From: Blasia pusilla
Taxonomy: Eukaryota; Marchantiophyta; Marchantiopsida; Blasiales
Direction of reading: 5' to 3'
Assembly: GCA_050084515.1 (NCBI GenBank)
Contig: CM114275.1
Location: 8,060,001 to 8,124,000 of the forward strand
Length of the DNA stretch: 64,000 bases
Shown: positions 1-11,500 of the stretch, piece by piece
Position numbering within the stretch: the first letter of the stretch is position 1
Layout: every line of letters begins with the position of its first letter
Program-made: the position numbers and the translations under genes
The notes under the pieces: model-generated
The model's database searches: none
Told to the model about the DNA's origin: nothing
What the model saw: only the letters and a program-made list of their open reading frames with translations

Positions 1-469
1 GCACAGCTTCACGATCTACAACAACGTCAAAAAATATTTGGAATTGAACATTCCAGTAAAAACAAACAGGGACTATTATAAAGCCCAATATCTCTTTCTC
101 CTACACAAAATTTGGCAGCGCTTCCACGCTGATTTCTCCCAACCAAAATGTAAAACCTGTAAAAATACAAATCAGCAAGTTACATAGTGCTCCCAAGAGC
201 ACGAGCATGGGGCAACCCGCCCCCATAATCAATCCCTATCAGAAATTGGGCAGCGCTTCTGCGCGCCACTCTTCCACACGAAAAATTGGCAAATGCAAAG
301 AACAATCAAAGTAGCCCTTGCTCTGGTGAGCACTCCCATGAGCCATTGAACGGGAAACACAGTCCCCAACCTGCAAAAACAGCAAGTCACCAGCGAGCTC
401 CCCCATGAAGCTCTCTCACTCTCTCATTCTATCTTTGTAAAGTAAGATCCAATCTCTCTCTACATCATC
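1..469. other. Unassigned repeat-like sequence
   Basis: No reading frame of note. The phrase ggcagcgcttc occurs twice (near 114 and 249), each followed by a similar C-rich stretch and an AAAATTGG/CCAAAAT-type word, so this looks like internally repetitive transposon or LTR sequence. It lies directly left of an LTR end and may be the upstream part of that LTR, cut by the window edge. Confidence 0.3.
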
Positions 470-957
470 TCACACCATAGCTCTCAAAGGTGTGCACTCT
501 CTCTCATGTCAAACCAAACCCACTCTCCTAATGAGAGGCTTGGGTTACAGTCACAAGGCAAGGGACCATAGCTCCGCCGCCTCATACATGCCAAGAGGTT
601 CAACAAAGAGAGAATGAGCTCTCAAGCTCTCTCTCTCCTTGAGGTATACCCCTCCCCTCTCCCAAGCTCTCTCCATGGTAACCTATTCTCCCAAGTCACC
701 TCCTTGGCTCTTGACCTAATGTAGGAGGTCAAGGGCCACTTACCACAAATAGAAAGTCGATCATCTATTCAAAATGGTACTTACCTAAAATAGTAAGTTC
801 CTCAATATGGCTCCAAATGAGCCGAAAGGAAGGGGAAACCTGCTCTCTCAGGTTTTGCGGAGCCTCAGCAGGTCATCCTCGACCTACTGAGCATGCCCTC
901 CACTACTCACGAAGGCGCTCTACTAGATCTCACTGATCTATCCTAAAAGACGTGACA
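470..957 (+). repeat. 3' part of an LTR (family A)
   Basis: The stretch from the alternating CTCTCTC tract to 957 is closely similar to the right part of the solo LTR at 15888-16529. Both share the words for CAAACCAAACCCACTCTCC, CATGCCAAGAGGTTCAAC and the terminal GACGTGACA. It ends in TGACA, the inverse of the TGTCA that starts the complete copy. Its beginning (TTTGTAAAGTAAGATCC onward) and its last 30 bases also match, in reverse, the LTR end at 45202-45330 of the large minus-strand gypsy element. Because it reads plus and is followed by a plus-strand gypsy fossil, it is probably the 3' end of that element's 5' LTR (inference). Confidence 0.6.
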
Positions 958-3900
958 AACATTAAAGTCCGTAATACATTTGGATGTAATGTAAATGCTT
1001 TCATCACAATGGCTTATATTTGCAACATTATTAGTTGCAATCCTTTCTACATCCATCTTATGTCTATTATAAATTCACATTATGGAATACCTTTGAAGTT
1101 TATTGGCTTATTTAGGGTTGAGTCTCTCGTAGATAGTCCACCCATATCTTGGAATATGGATGTCTTCAAATGTGACAACATTGCTTTTGTTTACAATTTG
1201 GGATAGTGGTACTTGTAGGCTTAAAATGAATTCCATATACCATGATTTTATTGGACCTTCCTAGCCCCGTGTGTGGCTTAATTAGTGATACTACCATCTT
1301 CGTTTGTAGATAGAATTGTTATAGCATCCTAAGATAAGGGATTAGTAAGACATATAATGAACACGAACCCATATAGTAATGAGTTGAATACTTTCATGTT
1401 GTATCATGTATAATTCTTGTTAAGAGGAAATTGACAATTGACATCTTTGAAAGTGGTACATTGTATTATAAGGAAATATCGGAGTTATGCAAATCTTTGA
1501 TGAGTGATTAGCAAGGACATATTGACGATCCCAACTTAATCTTCAAGGTAAGTATGTTTCCATATCTAAGTTCCTTTTTTTAACATTTACATTGGAGGAC
1601 CAAGATTTTTTCTTAGTTTTCATTCTTTACAAGCCATACCTTCTTCTCATCCATACATACATCAAGATATAATTATTACTTCAACTTCCAAGACTTGCAT
1701 TTTGAACAAAGACTTAGATAAACTTTAGATATCTAACCCTAAGATGTTAGAAGGTGATATTTTTGAACTTCCCTTGCTAAGGACACTCTCACTTCTAGTA
1801 GCTTCTGTAGCCAAGGCTAGCATCGTTGTCACCTTAAGGAGAGAGGTGACATAGATCAATGTAGAGTGTTATCTCATAATGTTGCATGTTGCCACATTCT
1901 ACATATACCATAGAGATTAAGGTCTGGAGGTTGTATTGGTGTGTGTACTTTGTAGATGTGATTGGTCGTATGGTGCAACCCAAAGTGTATGTCAAGGCTA
2001 TCTCATCTAGGTCATACAAAGGGCTATGAGATGTTGTTGTTTAGAGGGAAATTGGAGCTAGTTGATGGACCTTTCGTGTGTTCAACCCGCTTCTAGAGTT
2101 CTTCAAGGAGTTGAGGAAGAGCTACTAAGGGCTTTAGAACAAAAATCTAGTGAGCATGTCAAACTTGCAACGTTTGCATGGTGAGATTATACGGGACGCC
2201 TATACTTGATAACAATGGCTGATTGCGGCAAGGAGCGATTGAGGCCCAAGTGATACAAACCTGTTATCATATGCTCAGCCATGTCTTACTAAGATGAGTG
2301 TGAGATGGGGGATCATATTTCCAGATAGCTCCATGCTAAAAGTGAATATTGTTGTTGATAGAGAATATTGAGTTGTGAATCATTGAGAAGGAGCTCATTG
2401 TGTTGGGTGATATGAGGAAGACACCACATGCGTTAACCATCCCACACACAAAATAATGTGCCCGCAAAGGCTAAAATTGCAAAGAGCCAATGTAGCCAAT
2501 TCCTAAGGTAGAGGGATCTCAACAATGAGATTTTCATTGCAGCCATTGTCAACAGTACGATATGGTCATACTTTGTAAAGGTGTTTTATCTTATATTTTT
2601 AGCAATTTCTAGAGAGAGCACTTGAGCAGACCAAAGCATTTGGAGTAGCCAAGGTGTAAGTGGTCTTAGAGGATGATGTGGTGGTGGATATTCCCAAGGA
2701 GGTAGAGTATCACGAATAGTTGAGTCTATGGCGCTCATATTAGTGGGGACTTAGGAGGAAAATCATAATCATGGGTCAATGCATAAGAGGCCTTGGAGTG
2801 ATCCACCAAAGCCAAAACCTAGACTTGTTAGTCGCAAGACTAGAGTGGGTGATGGAAATTTCCCTTGGACTAAATATAGTTAAGACGGGTGCCTTAAGAC
2901 GAATCTTAGAGTCACTCATAGAGATGGAATACTGGGAAAGATAAGTGAAAGAATCTTAAGACAACCAAGTTTCAAGTCAAAGGAGAGAACCAAGCAAGTT
3001 AAGAGTAATCAAGATGGATGAGACGCCATGAGACTAGTCGCAAAACACGAGGGTTGCAAGACAACAATGAAACATAATGTGGGTTAAGGTTCAAAGATGA
3101 GTTTGGGGAAGGCAACATGGGCGTTATCTACAAGAAAACGCTATCGTGCGTATGCACATCGCTAGTATAACACAGTTCATCATAAGTCGTGAGCATTGGA
3201 TGGAAGGATGGATGATATAAGCCAAGGTGATAATGATAGAAATAGAATCCTATGAAGTTTTGGTAGGAGGAACAAAGTTGCACCTTTTGGTATTTGCCCT
3301 TGATTATTGGGAGAAGATAACCTCCTATGGAAAAAATGTAATAGTATGGAGATGGACGTGTTATTTTATTGTGAGTACGATTTACCAGTGGAGTGATAGA
3401 TTTAGAGCAGTAACTAGATGAGGTACTAATACTAGTAAAATCTAGCATTGTCTTTACATACATGCCTAACCAACAAATTTGATCGAGGGCCATATCCATG
3501 CACAAGACCTACCCATTGTTGATCAACTAGAGGATACGATGGTTATGAAAGCCCCACCTTCTCATAGAGGATAAGTGTATATATGGGGTTCAATAGAGGG
3601 TCTCCAACATAGAGTAGATGAGTATGTGGAGAGAGACATTTGCCCCTATTTGACACCAACTAGAGGATCTCAAGGTTATGGGCTGCTATGTTGTTATCAT
3701 TGGACACCGCACCAATTATGTGGTAGAATCCAATGGAGGGTTGAGGTAGGGCCTGACCTAATATAGGATGATGAGATACAATAGTTGGTGGATTCCAACG
3801 TAGAAGAGAGGGAGCATGTGATAAATTTTCCTATAAGAGTGACAATAATAATGTCATTATGTGAGGCACCTCTACAACATGTTTTGGGACTTAATTCTTT

Positions 3901-5110
3901 GATATGGATTGTCACCCTAGAAGTGGATGGAAAATGACAAATGTGGTCCAGAAGGGTAACTTCCTAGACACTTAGGAAACCTCTGTCTATTGACATGGTA
4001 CATGCAATGGTTGGGGGCGAGACCAACCCATATTGAGAGAGACACCCGTTTATCGAAAGATTGGGTGTCTCACTCTTTCATAGGATGTGACGTAGGTATA
4101 AAGTAAGATGGCAGCCAATGCAACACAAATTTCTGGTTATCTACATCAAATAGGAGCCCCGGGGGGAAAAGGTGGTTGAGGGTACTATAGGAGATTATGC
4201 AAGCAGTAGTAGTGCTCAAGCACTAGTAGAGGTTGCAATAACAACTAGACTTTAGATCACCTAGTCCTACTGCATTCACAATGGAGACCAGGAAGCTAGA
4301 GATAAGGCCTAAGTTGACTAGAGGAGAAGGATAATGAATACATGAGTTTCTTAGGAGATACAGGAGCTACTTTGCATTCAAAATTCATGATTTTGGTACA
4401 TTTAAATATCTAAGGATTTATATCAATTTAGCTAATGACATTCCAATCTTTCAATGACCTTACAGGTGTGGTGGTATGGAGAGGGATTTGATTTAGAGTA
4501 GGAGTAGAGACTTGGTTGAGGCAAGACTCATGGAGATATTATGTGGGGACTGTGCATCTATCATTGTCATGCTCGCCGAAGAGGATATGCATGGAAAATG
4601 GATGGACATGCCAATGTGTAGAGATTATCGATCTACCAACTTAAAAATAGACTTTGATGTGTGTGCTATGCTCACCTTGAGGAGATATTTTAAGGAATTG
4701 AACATGCTAAGATCTCTAGTTCATTAGATCTCCAAGTTGAATATCATTTGTTGCCCATCAGATCTTAGTACTCATAGAGGATGACATTTAGGGGCACCAA
4801 TTCTCATGAGAAGGATTGTTTGTACTAATGGTAGTTGTCACCATTTGGGTTGAAGAATTCATTTTTAGAGTCTTAGAAAGTCATGGATAGGATTGTAGGT
4901 TTGGATTTTGCTATATGTCACATTGATGGCATTATAGTCTTCAATTCCATGATTTAGGAGCATGAGCGACATTTCACAAAGGTATGTGTTTCTATGATTG
5001 CAATTACATGGGCTAAAGGAAGGTACATCAAGACAATTGTAAGTCCTTCCATGATTAGATTGAGTATTTAAGTCACATGATATACCTAGGTGGACTTGGT
5101 ATTGAACAAG
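958..5110 (+). pseudogene. Ty3/gypsy fossil, plus strand (reverse transcriptase recognisable)
   Basis: Highly decayed internal region of an LTR retrotransposon. The clearest part is 4610-5100, where a broken frame gives a CRDYRSTN word (the conserved C-x-DYR-x-x-N of gypsy reverse transcriptase). This is followed by an MTFRGTNS-like strand, a PFGLKN word, a decayed HIDGIIVFN (the Y-x-DD region with a D to G change) and an EHERHF word. The order and wording match the RT in the 16.9-19.6 kb fossil and in the large minus-strand element, so it is the same family. Frames are interrupted by many stops; gag and protease were not resolved between 958 and 4500. Short ORFs there (for example 3128-3505) match nothing I know. 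Confidence 0.6.
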
Positions 5111-7557
5111 GGCTATCTAACTCATTTCATGTTCTACATATATGTGTCAAATTTCTTCATCGTCATTTTTTTCTAAATGTAAAATCCCTTTCATAGTAAA
5201 ATGAGAAAAGAGAATCTGTATCAAGAGAATACACCAGCCCTCCCCCCCCCCCAACGAATGTCATGTCTCAAATATGATATCAAATTTAAAATAAATTCAA
5301 ATTTGGAAGAAAACACTAAAATTGCATGCAAAAACTATTCATGATGTTGATAAATCAAAACTCTATCCTCTCAACTCATTAGCATATGGTTTTCATTTTC
5401 CCATTTTTGAAATTATCACGTGACACTATGCACATTTTTTCCAATTTGAATAGCCATGAAATAAGAATATTTTATCTATAGTACTAGCGTAAGCTTATGC
5501 AATGCACTAGTTTGAACCAATGTGTGACCCTTCAGAAGGGGTAGGGAAAAATTAATTATCAAATATGTGTGTAGGGCATATGGATAGGCTAGATGAAGAG
5601 GAAAAAAAAAAAGAACTTGTAAGGGTCGTAATTACCTTCCATAATTAACTTTCAAGTGCCATTTTAAATCAATATTGAGTAATTCTCTTGGCTATTGGCT
5701 AAAATTTCCAAGTGTCAAGAGGAGATGAGTTTGCAAAATGAAGGGGCACTCTCCAATAATAATTAAGATAAAAATTTTTAATATTATTTAAATTTTTTCT
5801 TATCCCTTGATTTGAATTTCCTTCAATAAATATTTATGTCTTTTTGGGCTAATACTATTTTTGTTGATATTTATAATTAAAAATAACTTTCAATATGCAA
5901 GCCTTTATGAGTTGCATAAATTCTCATATGGTGAGATTTATAATAATATGTCTTGGCTGAAGGGTGATAGGCGAGATTATATTGAGGCTTTGATGGATAC
6001 TTTGTAATACTCATTTGAGGAGGCCATGGTGCTATTTTTTTTTACAAGTCGTCCTTCCCTTGTGTGTTAGGTGGCACATTAATGTATGTCATGGATGTAG
6101 CGATCTCTCTAAGCCTTGTAGGATCAAGGAGGATAGCATAAGAGCGTCTAATTTCTTGTGAGACTCCTTTTCTTGTTGACGTTGCATCTACTATTTTATT
6201 AGACGATTTTGTGTAGAGATACTTGAGGGTGAGTACATAGTGTACTTGAGATTGATATTGGAAGGCTATTGGGGTTGTAACTTTTTCACACATGTCACCA
6301 TGGAATGCTCAAGGGGGCATATCCTTGAGGAGGCTTATTTGGAACCCATGTTTAGATATATGACCATGAGAGTGGGATCCATTATACATTATAACTAGGC
6401 TAAGCTATGTTTTGATCATGGAGGCTTGTGAGTTAAGAGTATTCTAGGATTGATATTGAGATCAAATATTTGGATATTTTTGTTTTGTTTTTTACTTACA
6501 TTTCTTTTTTATGCTTTTTACTAATGCCACCTAAACATTAAAAATTCTTCTTTGCATCAATTTTTTTCGAAAATGACTTCTTTCACCCAAACTAGTGGTT
6601 CTAGGTGGATGGCTATTAGGTCCATCAGATTTGCAAGTTCCCTGCACTATTAAAATTAGTTATGTCTCTTGCAACCAAATTATAGCACTCTCGAGAAGAA
6701 ATTCTCAACATTGTAAAGTTCATTTCGTCTCAAGCAATTGCTTCTTTACAGAGATTTCAGAACATCTCACCTTCACCTAGATACACATCTACCTCCTTTT
6801 ATTAAGACCTTGGGCTCTTCCTACAGTTATGCTGTTAAGACCATAAGACTACTCATGTGAGTGCATTCATGTTTACTTAACAGGTGTATGTGAATGCAAG
6901 TTCATGTTTACTATACAAGTTTTAGCCTTTTCGAGAAAACTTTGCTGCAAATCGCCTGGGTGGGCAATGTAGTCCTAGTAAGTTTTGATTCTCGTTGCAC
7001 ATGAGTACTCCTCTATGTTTTGGAGGTTCAATCATGATACGTATCCAGAAATATGCACAATATTGATCAGAGTTCTGAGAAAGCAAGGATAAAGCTTCAT
7101 AAAACCTCTTGGAAGTACGGCTATGAAGACATGAAGTGGAACTAGTTTAAAGATCATACATCATAATATCGAGAGATGCATTGGACCATCTCTATGATGG
7201 CTTCTCTACCTCCATCTCTCTCAAAATTTCATTTTTCATCCCTGGAGAAAGATTTAAATTGTGTATCTCTTCTTGGAAGATACGAGAACCAAGAGCCAAC
7301 TTTCATTATTTGTCACCCTTCTCAACGTCCCTCCTCATCCTTTTCACACAGCTTTTGTTTGAAGAAGAGGTAAAGATTTTGTCCTCTTCTCCATGTGCCT
7401 CACAAACCTTCTGGGTTTGCAAGAATCTTCATCTTCCATTCACAAAGTTGACTTTTAACCGTTGCATCATGGCCAAAAATCCTCGGTTCCATGTCACCTC
7501 CATCATACATATTTACATTTACAAGCACCATGAAAGTCCAGATTCCGACTTCTGGTC
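5111..7557. other. AT-rich intergenic sequence with no recognised gene
   Basis: Rich in A/T runs, with a poly-C tract near 5229-5241 and a poly-A run near 5603. Short ORFs on both strands (such as 6042-6293 minus) show no recognisable domain. The right end (about 7100-7557) lies downstream of the NAC gene stop codon and should hold its 3' UTR; a clear polyadenylation site could not be fixed by eye. Confidence 0.4.
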
Positions 7558-10418
7558 CTAGAAGACAGAGGTGACTACATGCCTTACTAATCTCCACATG
7601 CACCGCAGAAGCAAAAACCAGCATAGAGCTGACACAGCACCAAGAACAAACACAAAAACAAATCCGCTGTTGGAACCCCGTGTTACTCTCCTTTGCAGCC
7701 CAGTGGTGACCACAGTGGAGCTGCAATTCTTGCAGATGTGTCTTTGTTGCGAATCCCCTTTCTCGGATTGAATGGGTCTCCATGATCGAGCATCGAATTG
7801 CTGATACACTCCTTGGGCATCACCATAGCAATCAGTCACAGATGCCTGTACTTGCTGGGCACCATTGGAACAACATGTGCATGTGACTGTGACAGCACTG
7901 ACATGGAAGGAGTTGTATGTCGAGGAGACCTCGCCGAGTAGCGAAGTTTGGTGGAGTGGCTTACTTGATTTCAAGTCAGGTGGACATTCTGCAGCAGATG
8001 CAGGTAGAGCAGCTACAGAACCCAGAAGGTTCCAAAAGCCTGCCAAAGGCTCTGAAAGCGGCCCGGTAAATTCGTCCATAGTTTTGGTCATGGCTGAGGA
8101 ACCGGTTTGTGGTTGGTTCAGAGAAGCAGAAGCCTGGATGTCCTCCTCCACATTCTCATTAATGCCTGACAGATCCCCTTCAGAAACATCTTCGCTGCCC
8201 AAAGTCTTCAAACCATCAGACCTGGCCACATCACTACTAGGAGTGGCAAAGCTAAACGAATCTTCGAAATCTTGAAGAGTCTCCATACTTTGGACTTCCT
8301 CAGGGAAATCAAAGAAGGAATCATATTCGATTAAGGGATTGAAAACACTACTCTCACCTGAACCCATATCTGAGGTCCCAGATGCTTCACTAAGGGGCGC
8401 AGTGATATCATCCGAATACAGAGTGTTTCCTTGAGGTGGTAGAGTTGCACCATAAATACTTAGTGCACCATGGTCAAGGTCCATACTTGCAACACTAGTC
8501 GCCCTCGTTGCATCCTCACTAGACTCTCCTGTGCTTCCTTCTGATTGGACCTGCAGAGTAGCCAATAAAATTCACAGTTAGGCCAAAAGCCTTCTTCAAT
8601 AGCAAGTTAAGACATCAAGTTACAACTCGAGTTCTCGTTTACAGGTCCAATTTCTCAGCTTGATCTCCTCAGGACCTTCACTGCATTGTTCCTTTACAAA
8701 CTTCCTGGCGGTATCAGAGATCATTTCGACGCATGTAGCAAGCTTTTGCAATTATCAACATCAAATCTCACTCACCTGTACATCATCAAGATGCACTGCC
8801 AAGTCACTCTGGATGGACATCTGTTGCTGAGGCGCACTAGCTGGGACTCCGTTGTAAATGTCCATTATATTTCGTGTTTGCTGGACTTCATCACTAGCTG
8901 GACGCACTCGAGGACGGGCTCGTCGGATCATGTTCTGGTTAGCTGGTCTTCCTTCTTGATTTGCAGGAAAGTAAGACTCCTGCTCTTCCACCAAGGGGGG
9001 CAACAAATCGTCCGCATCGAGCAGCTCATGCTGTATGATGTCAAGATAAGCATTTCCTCCTATGACAGCAGAGTCGTTGAGGATACCACTCAAGTCACCA
9101 TTCCACAAACGGTCTTCTGCAGCAGGTTCTCTTCCAACCTCCCAGATCTCTTCCACTTCTTCCCCAGGAGGTGGTCTGTCAACAGGGGTAATCACAGATC
9201 GGTCAACGGAATCGAGATCAAATTCTCCATTGACCCCCAAGCAGTCCCAGAACTGATCCTCCCCCACCTCATTAATCTGCACATGCGTTTACCACCATGC
9301 CATACGTTAAGACGCCAAAAAAACTCCTCACCTTACGCCTCCTTTGGATTCATACATCCAGAGGAACTATTTGCACGCATTAAACTCAATTCAAGCATAA
9401 ATGGGGAATAATAGTCCCATACCTGTGCTAACGGGAAATCCTCGAAAACTGGACACGTCGTTCCCACAACAGGCGCTTCGTTATCCACCGGATGGTCTTC
9501 ACCAGACGACTGCTGGGAATGCGTAACAGAGCTCTCCGCTGGTGCTGCTGCAGAAGCGGTGTCTACTTTCAGGGCTTTCAGAAACAGCTCAGTGCCGTTC
9601 GTTTCGACGGAAGTTTCGTCGTCGTCGACATAAGAGGGGGGGCCCCGATCTTCACCACTTCTAGGGCCTGGCCCACTCTTCTTAAAAACACGGCACAATA
9701 CAAACGCATCCTGCCAGCAGGCAGACAATCTAAGGAGTAAGAATGACTTACGACGAGGTTTATGAATTTCAACAACACGGGCAATGTGGCCATCCAGAAA
9801 CGACCAATCCTTCGGGCTCCAACAGGACAAACTTGGGCGAATTCGGTACCTGAGATATCTTGACTCGCTCGCATTCCTCCTCGTCTAGTCGATACTCGTG
9901 CATGACCCAGTCTGTTCTTTGGCCATGAGGAGCTCTACCCCTGTAGAACACTAGAGTCTTCTTCATTCCAACAACCCGCCCCACCTTGCGAACATTCTTG
10001 TCCTTGCCGGTGGCCTTCCAATAGCCAGCCTCAGTTGCCCGATTGGTGCGCAGTCCATTGGGGTATTTCTTATCACGAGGGCTGAAGAAGTACCATTCCA
10101 TATCGCTTCCGCTAAGTATGGACTTTTCTGCAGGAACGGCAAGAATTCGTAAGTTGGAAGCCAATCGACCAGAATTGATCAGTTGGAAACCCCAGCAGAC
10201 CTGAACCGATCCACATTGGACGTCGAAAATGCTCACAACAGAAACGTTCCATAGATCATACCTGGTAAATCCCATGGCTCCCATTTGTACAAATCGACTT
10301 CGGCAATGACTTCTAACGAGATGCTTCGACCTCGCACCTTTCTCGTCAGATAATACGCAACCAACTCTTCATCAGTAGGATGGAACCGAAAGCCCGGCGG
10401 AAGCGCCATCGCCGCCAT
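7558..10418 (-). CDS. Membrane-tethered NAC transcription factor (NTL type), five exons
   Basis: Proposed exons, in transcript order: 10418-10262, 10127-9850, 9710-9423, 9276-8776, 8550-7558 (TAG stop). All introns are GT-AG, phases join correctly, and the product is about 738 residues. Residues 6-156 form a full NAC DNA-binding domain: [15 protein letters not shown], the EPWDLP block across intron 1, [55 protein letters not shown] and, across intron 2, [11 protein letters not shown]. Intron positions after EPWDLP and before DAFVLCRVF are those usual in the family. Exons 3-5 encode a long acidic, Ser-rich region expected to activate transcription, with a [18 protein letters not shown] motif. 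Residues about 704-727 form one hydrophobic helix ([20 protein letters not shown]) followed by Arg residues and a short tail. Known NTL proteins sit in ER or plasma membrane and release the NAC part by proteolysis under stress; that role is inferred here. An alternative start exists three codons downstream (MALPPGF). Confidence 0.93.
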
Positions 10419-11021
10419 GACCCGGACACAGACAGCACTGCAAATCAGCTGAAGGAGATGACAGAGGCTCTCGGTCTCTCAAGTCCGAGCCGTCCGGTGG
10501 GATGCTCAACGAAGTCGGCAAAGTCTAGAGGAACTGGAACGACACCAGCTCCTTGCACAGATCTTCGAGTCGTCAGTTGGAATCACACAGATTCATTCCA
10601 CCGATCACTTGTGTTTCGCTTTCCTCGTCTCGAGAAACGACAGAGAAAATCGCTCGGAGAACCCCGCTCTCTGAATTCGAGAGCTTCAGTCGTCGGCTTC
10701 CGAACTCAAGAAGGAGCGCCCTGCGTGTAAGGGCAAACAAATAAGGCGGAGGGACATGCAGGGAGTTGGCGGCACGGTCAACGCCGAGCAAGTCGAGTTC
10801 GTAAGCCGGGCAATTACTCTTCTGTGACAATCTAACGCTGGCCAGGCTCGTGCCGAACAGAGGGAGGCTCGGAGTCTGTCCACGGTGGAGATTCTGTGAG
10901 AGGCGGACATGGACGACTGCGGGTAATCGTACATCCCTAGCTGGCTGGGGATCGGTAGCCTCGGGGCTAGGCTCGGAGCCGTGATATCTACGTTACTGAC
11001 CTGGGCTCTTTGCGTACTTTT
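10419..11021 (-). promoter_or_regulatory. 5' UTR/promoter region of the NAC gene
   Basis: Directly upstream of the NAC start codon, GC-rich and free of recognised coding sequence. ORFs on both strands (10380-10730 plus, 10686-11087 minus) have no family features and are treated as chance. No convincing TATA box was identified by eye, so the transcription start cannot be placed. Confidence 0.4.
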
Positions 11022-11131
11022 CGACTGTATGCCTACTTTTAGGAAATAAAATAAAATAAAATAAAAGGCCTGCATAAAACAAGGCATACTTTCCGGACAA
11101 GTTATTTTTTCCTAAAAGTAGGCGTACAGTC
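11022..11131. repeat. 110-bp hairpin element with 25-bp inverted ends
   Basis: The left arm 11022-11046 (core GCCTACTTTTAGGAAA) pairs with the right arm 11107-11131 with two mismatches. The loop holds a (TAAAA)n run and the word TTCCGGACAAGTTATT; a near-copy (GTCCGGACAAGTTATT) overlaps and follows the right arm. It sits about 600-700 bp upstream of the NAC start codon. It may be a small MITE-like insertion. Confidence 0.7.
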
Positions 11132-11239
11132 CGGACAAGTTATTACCGCCCTTAGAACTTCTCCAAAAAAATTTCAAACCATCTAACCTATCCACAAGGG
11201 AGTCCTATATTTCCATAGCTTAATGACTATTGGTTAAGA

Positions 11240-11500
11240 GGTTCCCACTAAGGACCCGGTCCCATGCTTCGGGGCCGTTGCGACATTCGTATAGCAACCG
11301 CAAGAATAATGTTATTTTTTTCCGATGGGTGGTAACAAAGTTGTAGATATTTGCACCATGTGTTCTAATGACGCAAATTATGTTGAAGTCCCATGAATCT
11401 CATCCGTCGGATCAACCAAGATCCGGAATCGTGGGGTTGGGTCCTGGCAATGTCCTGACGACCTCGGCCGCATGGGAACGGGTCCTAAGTGGAAACCCGT
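11240..11500. repeat. Short non-autonomous DNA element bounded by imperfect inverted repeats
   Basis: Left end CCACTAAGGACCCGGTCCC is mirrored at the right end by GGGAACGGGTCCTAAGTGG; about 30 bases align with a few mismatches, followed by a shared GGCC/GAGG motif. No coding capacity lies between. The target-site duplication was not resolved, so the superfamily is not assigned. Confidence 0.55.

Noticed and set aside
7865-8275. 136-codon plus-strand ORF
   Set aside because: Antisense to the last NAC exon, which has a clear protein family, transmembrane anchor and splice context.
8686-9411. 241-codon plus-strand ORF
   Set aside because: Antisense across NAC exon 4 and both neighbouring introns; no domain recognised.
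10380-10744. Plus-strand ORFs upstream of the NAC gene
   Set aside because: Antisense to the 5' UTR and start of the NAC gene; Arg/Ser-rich chance composition from GC-rich sequence.
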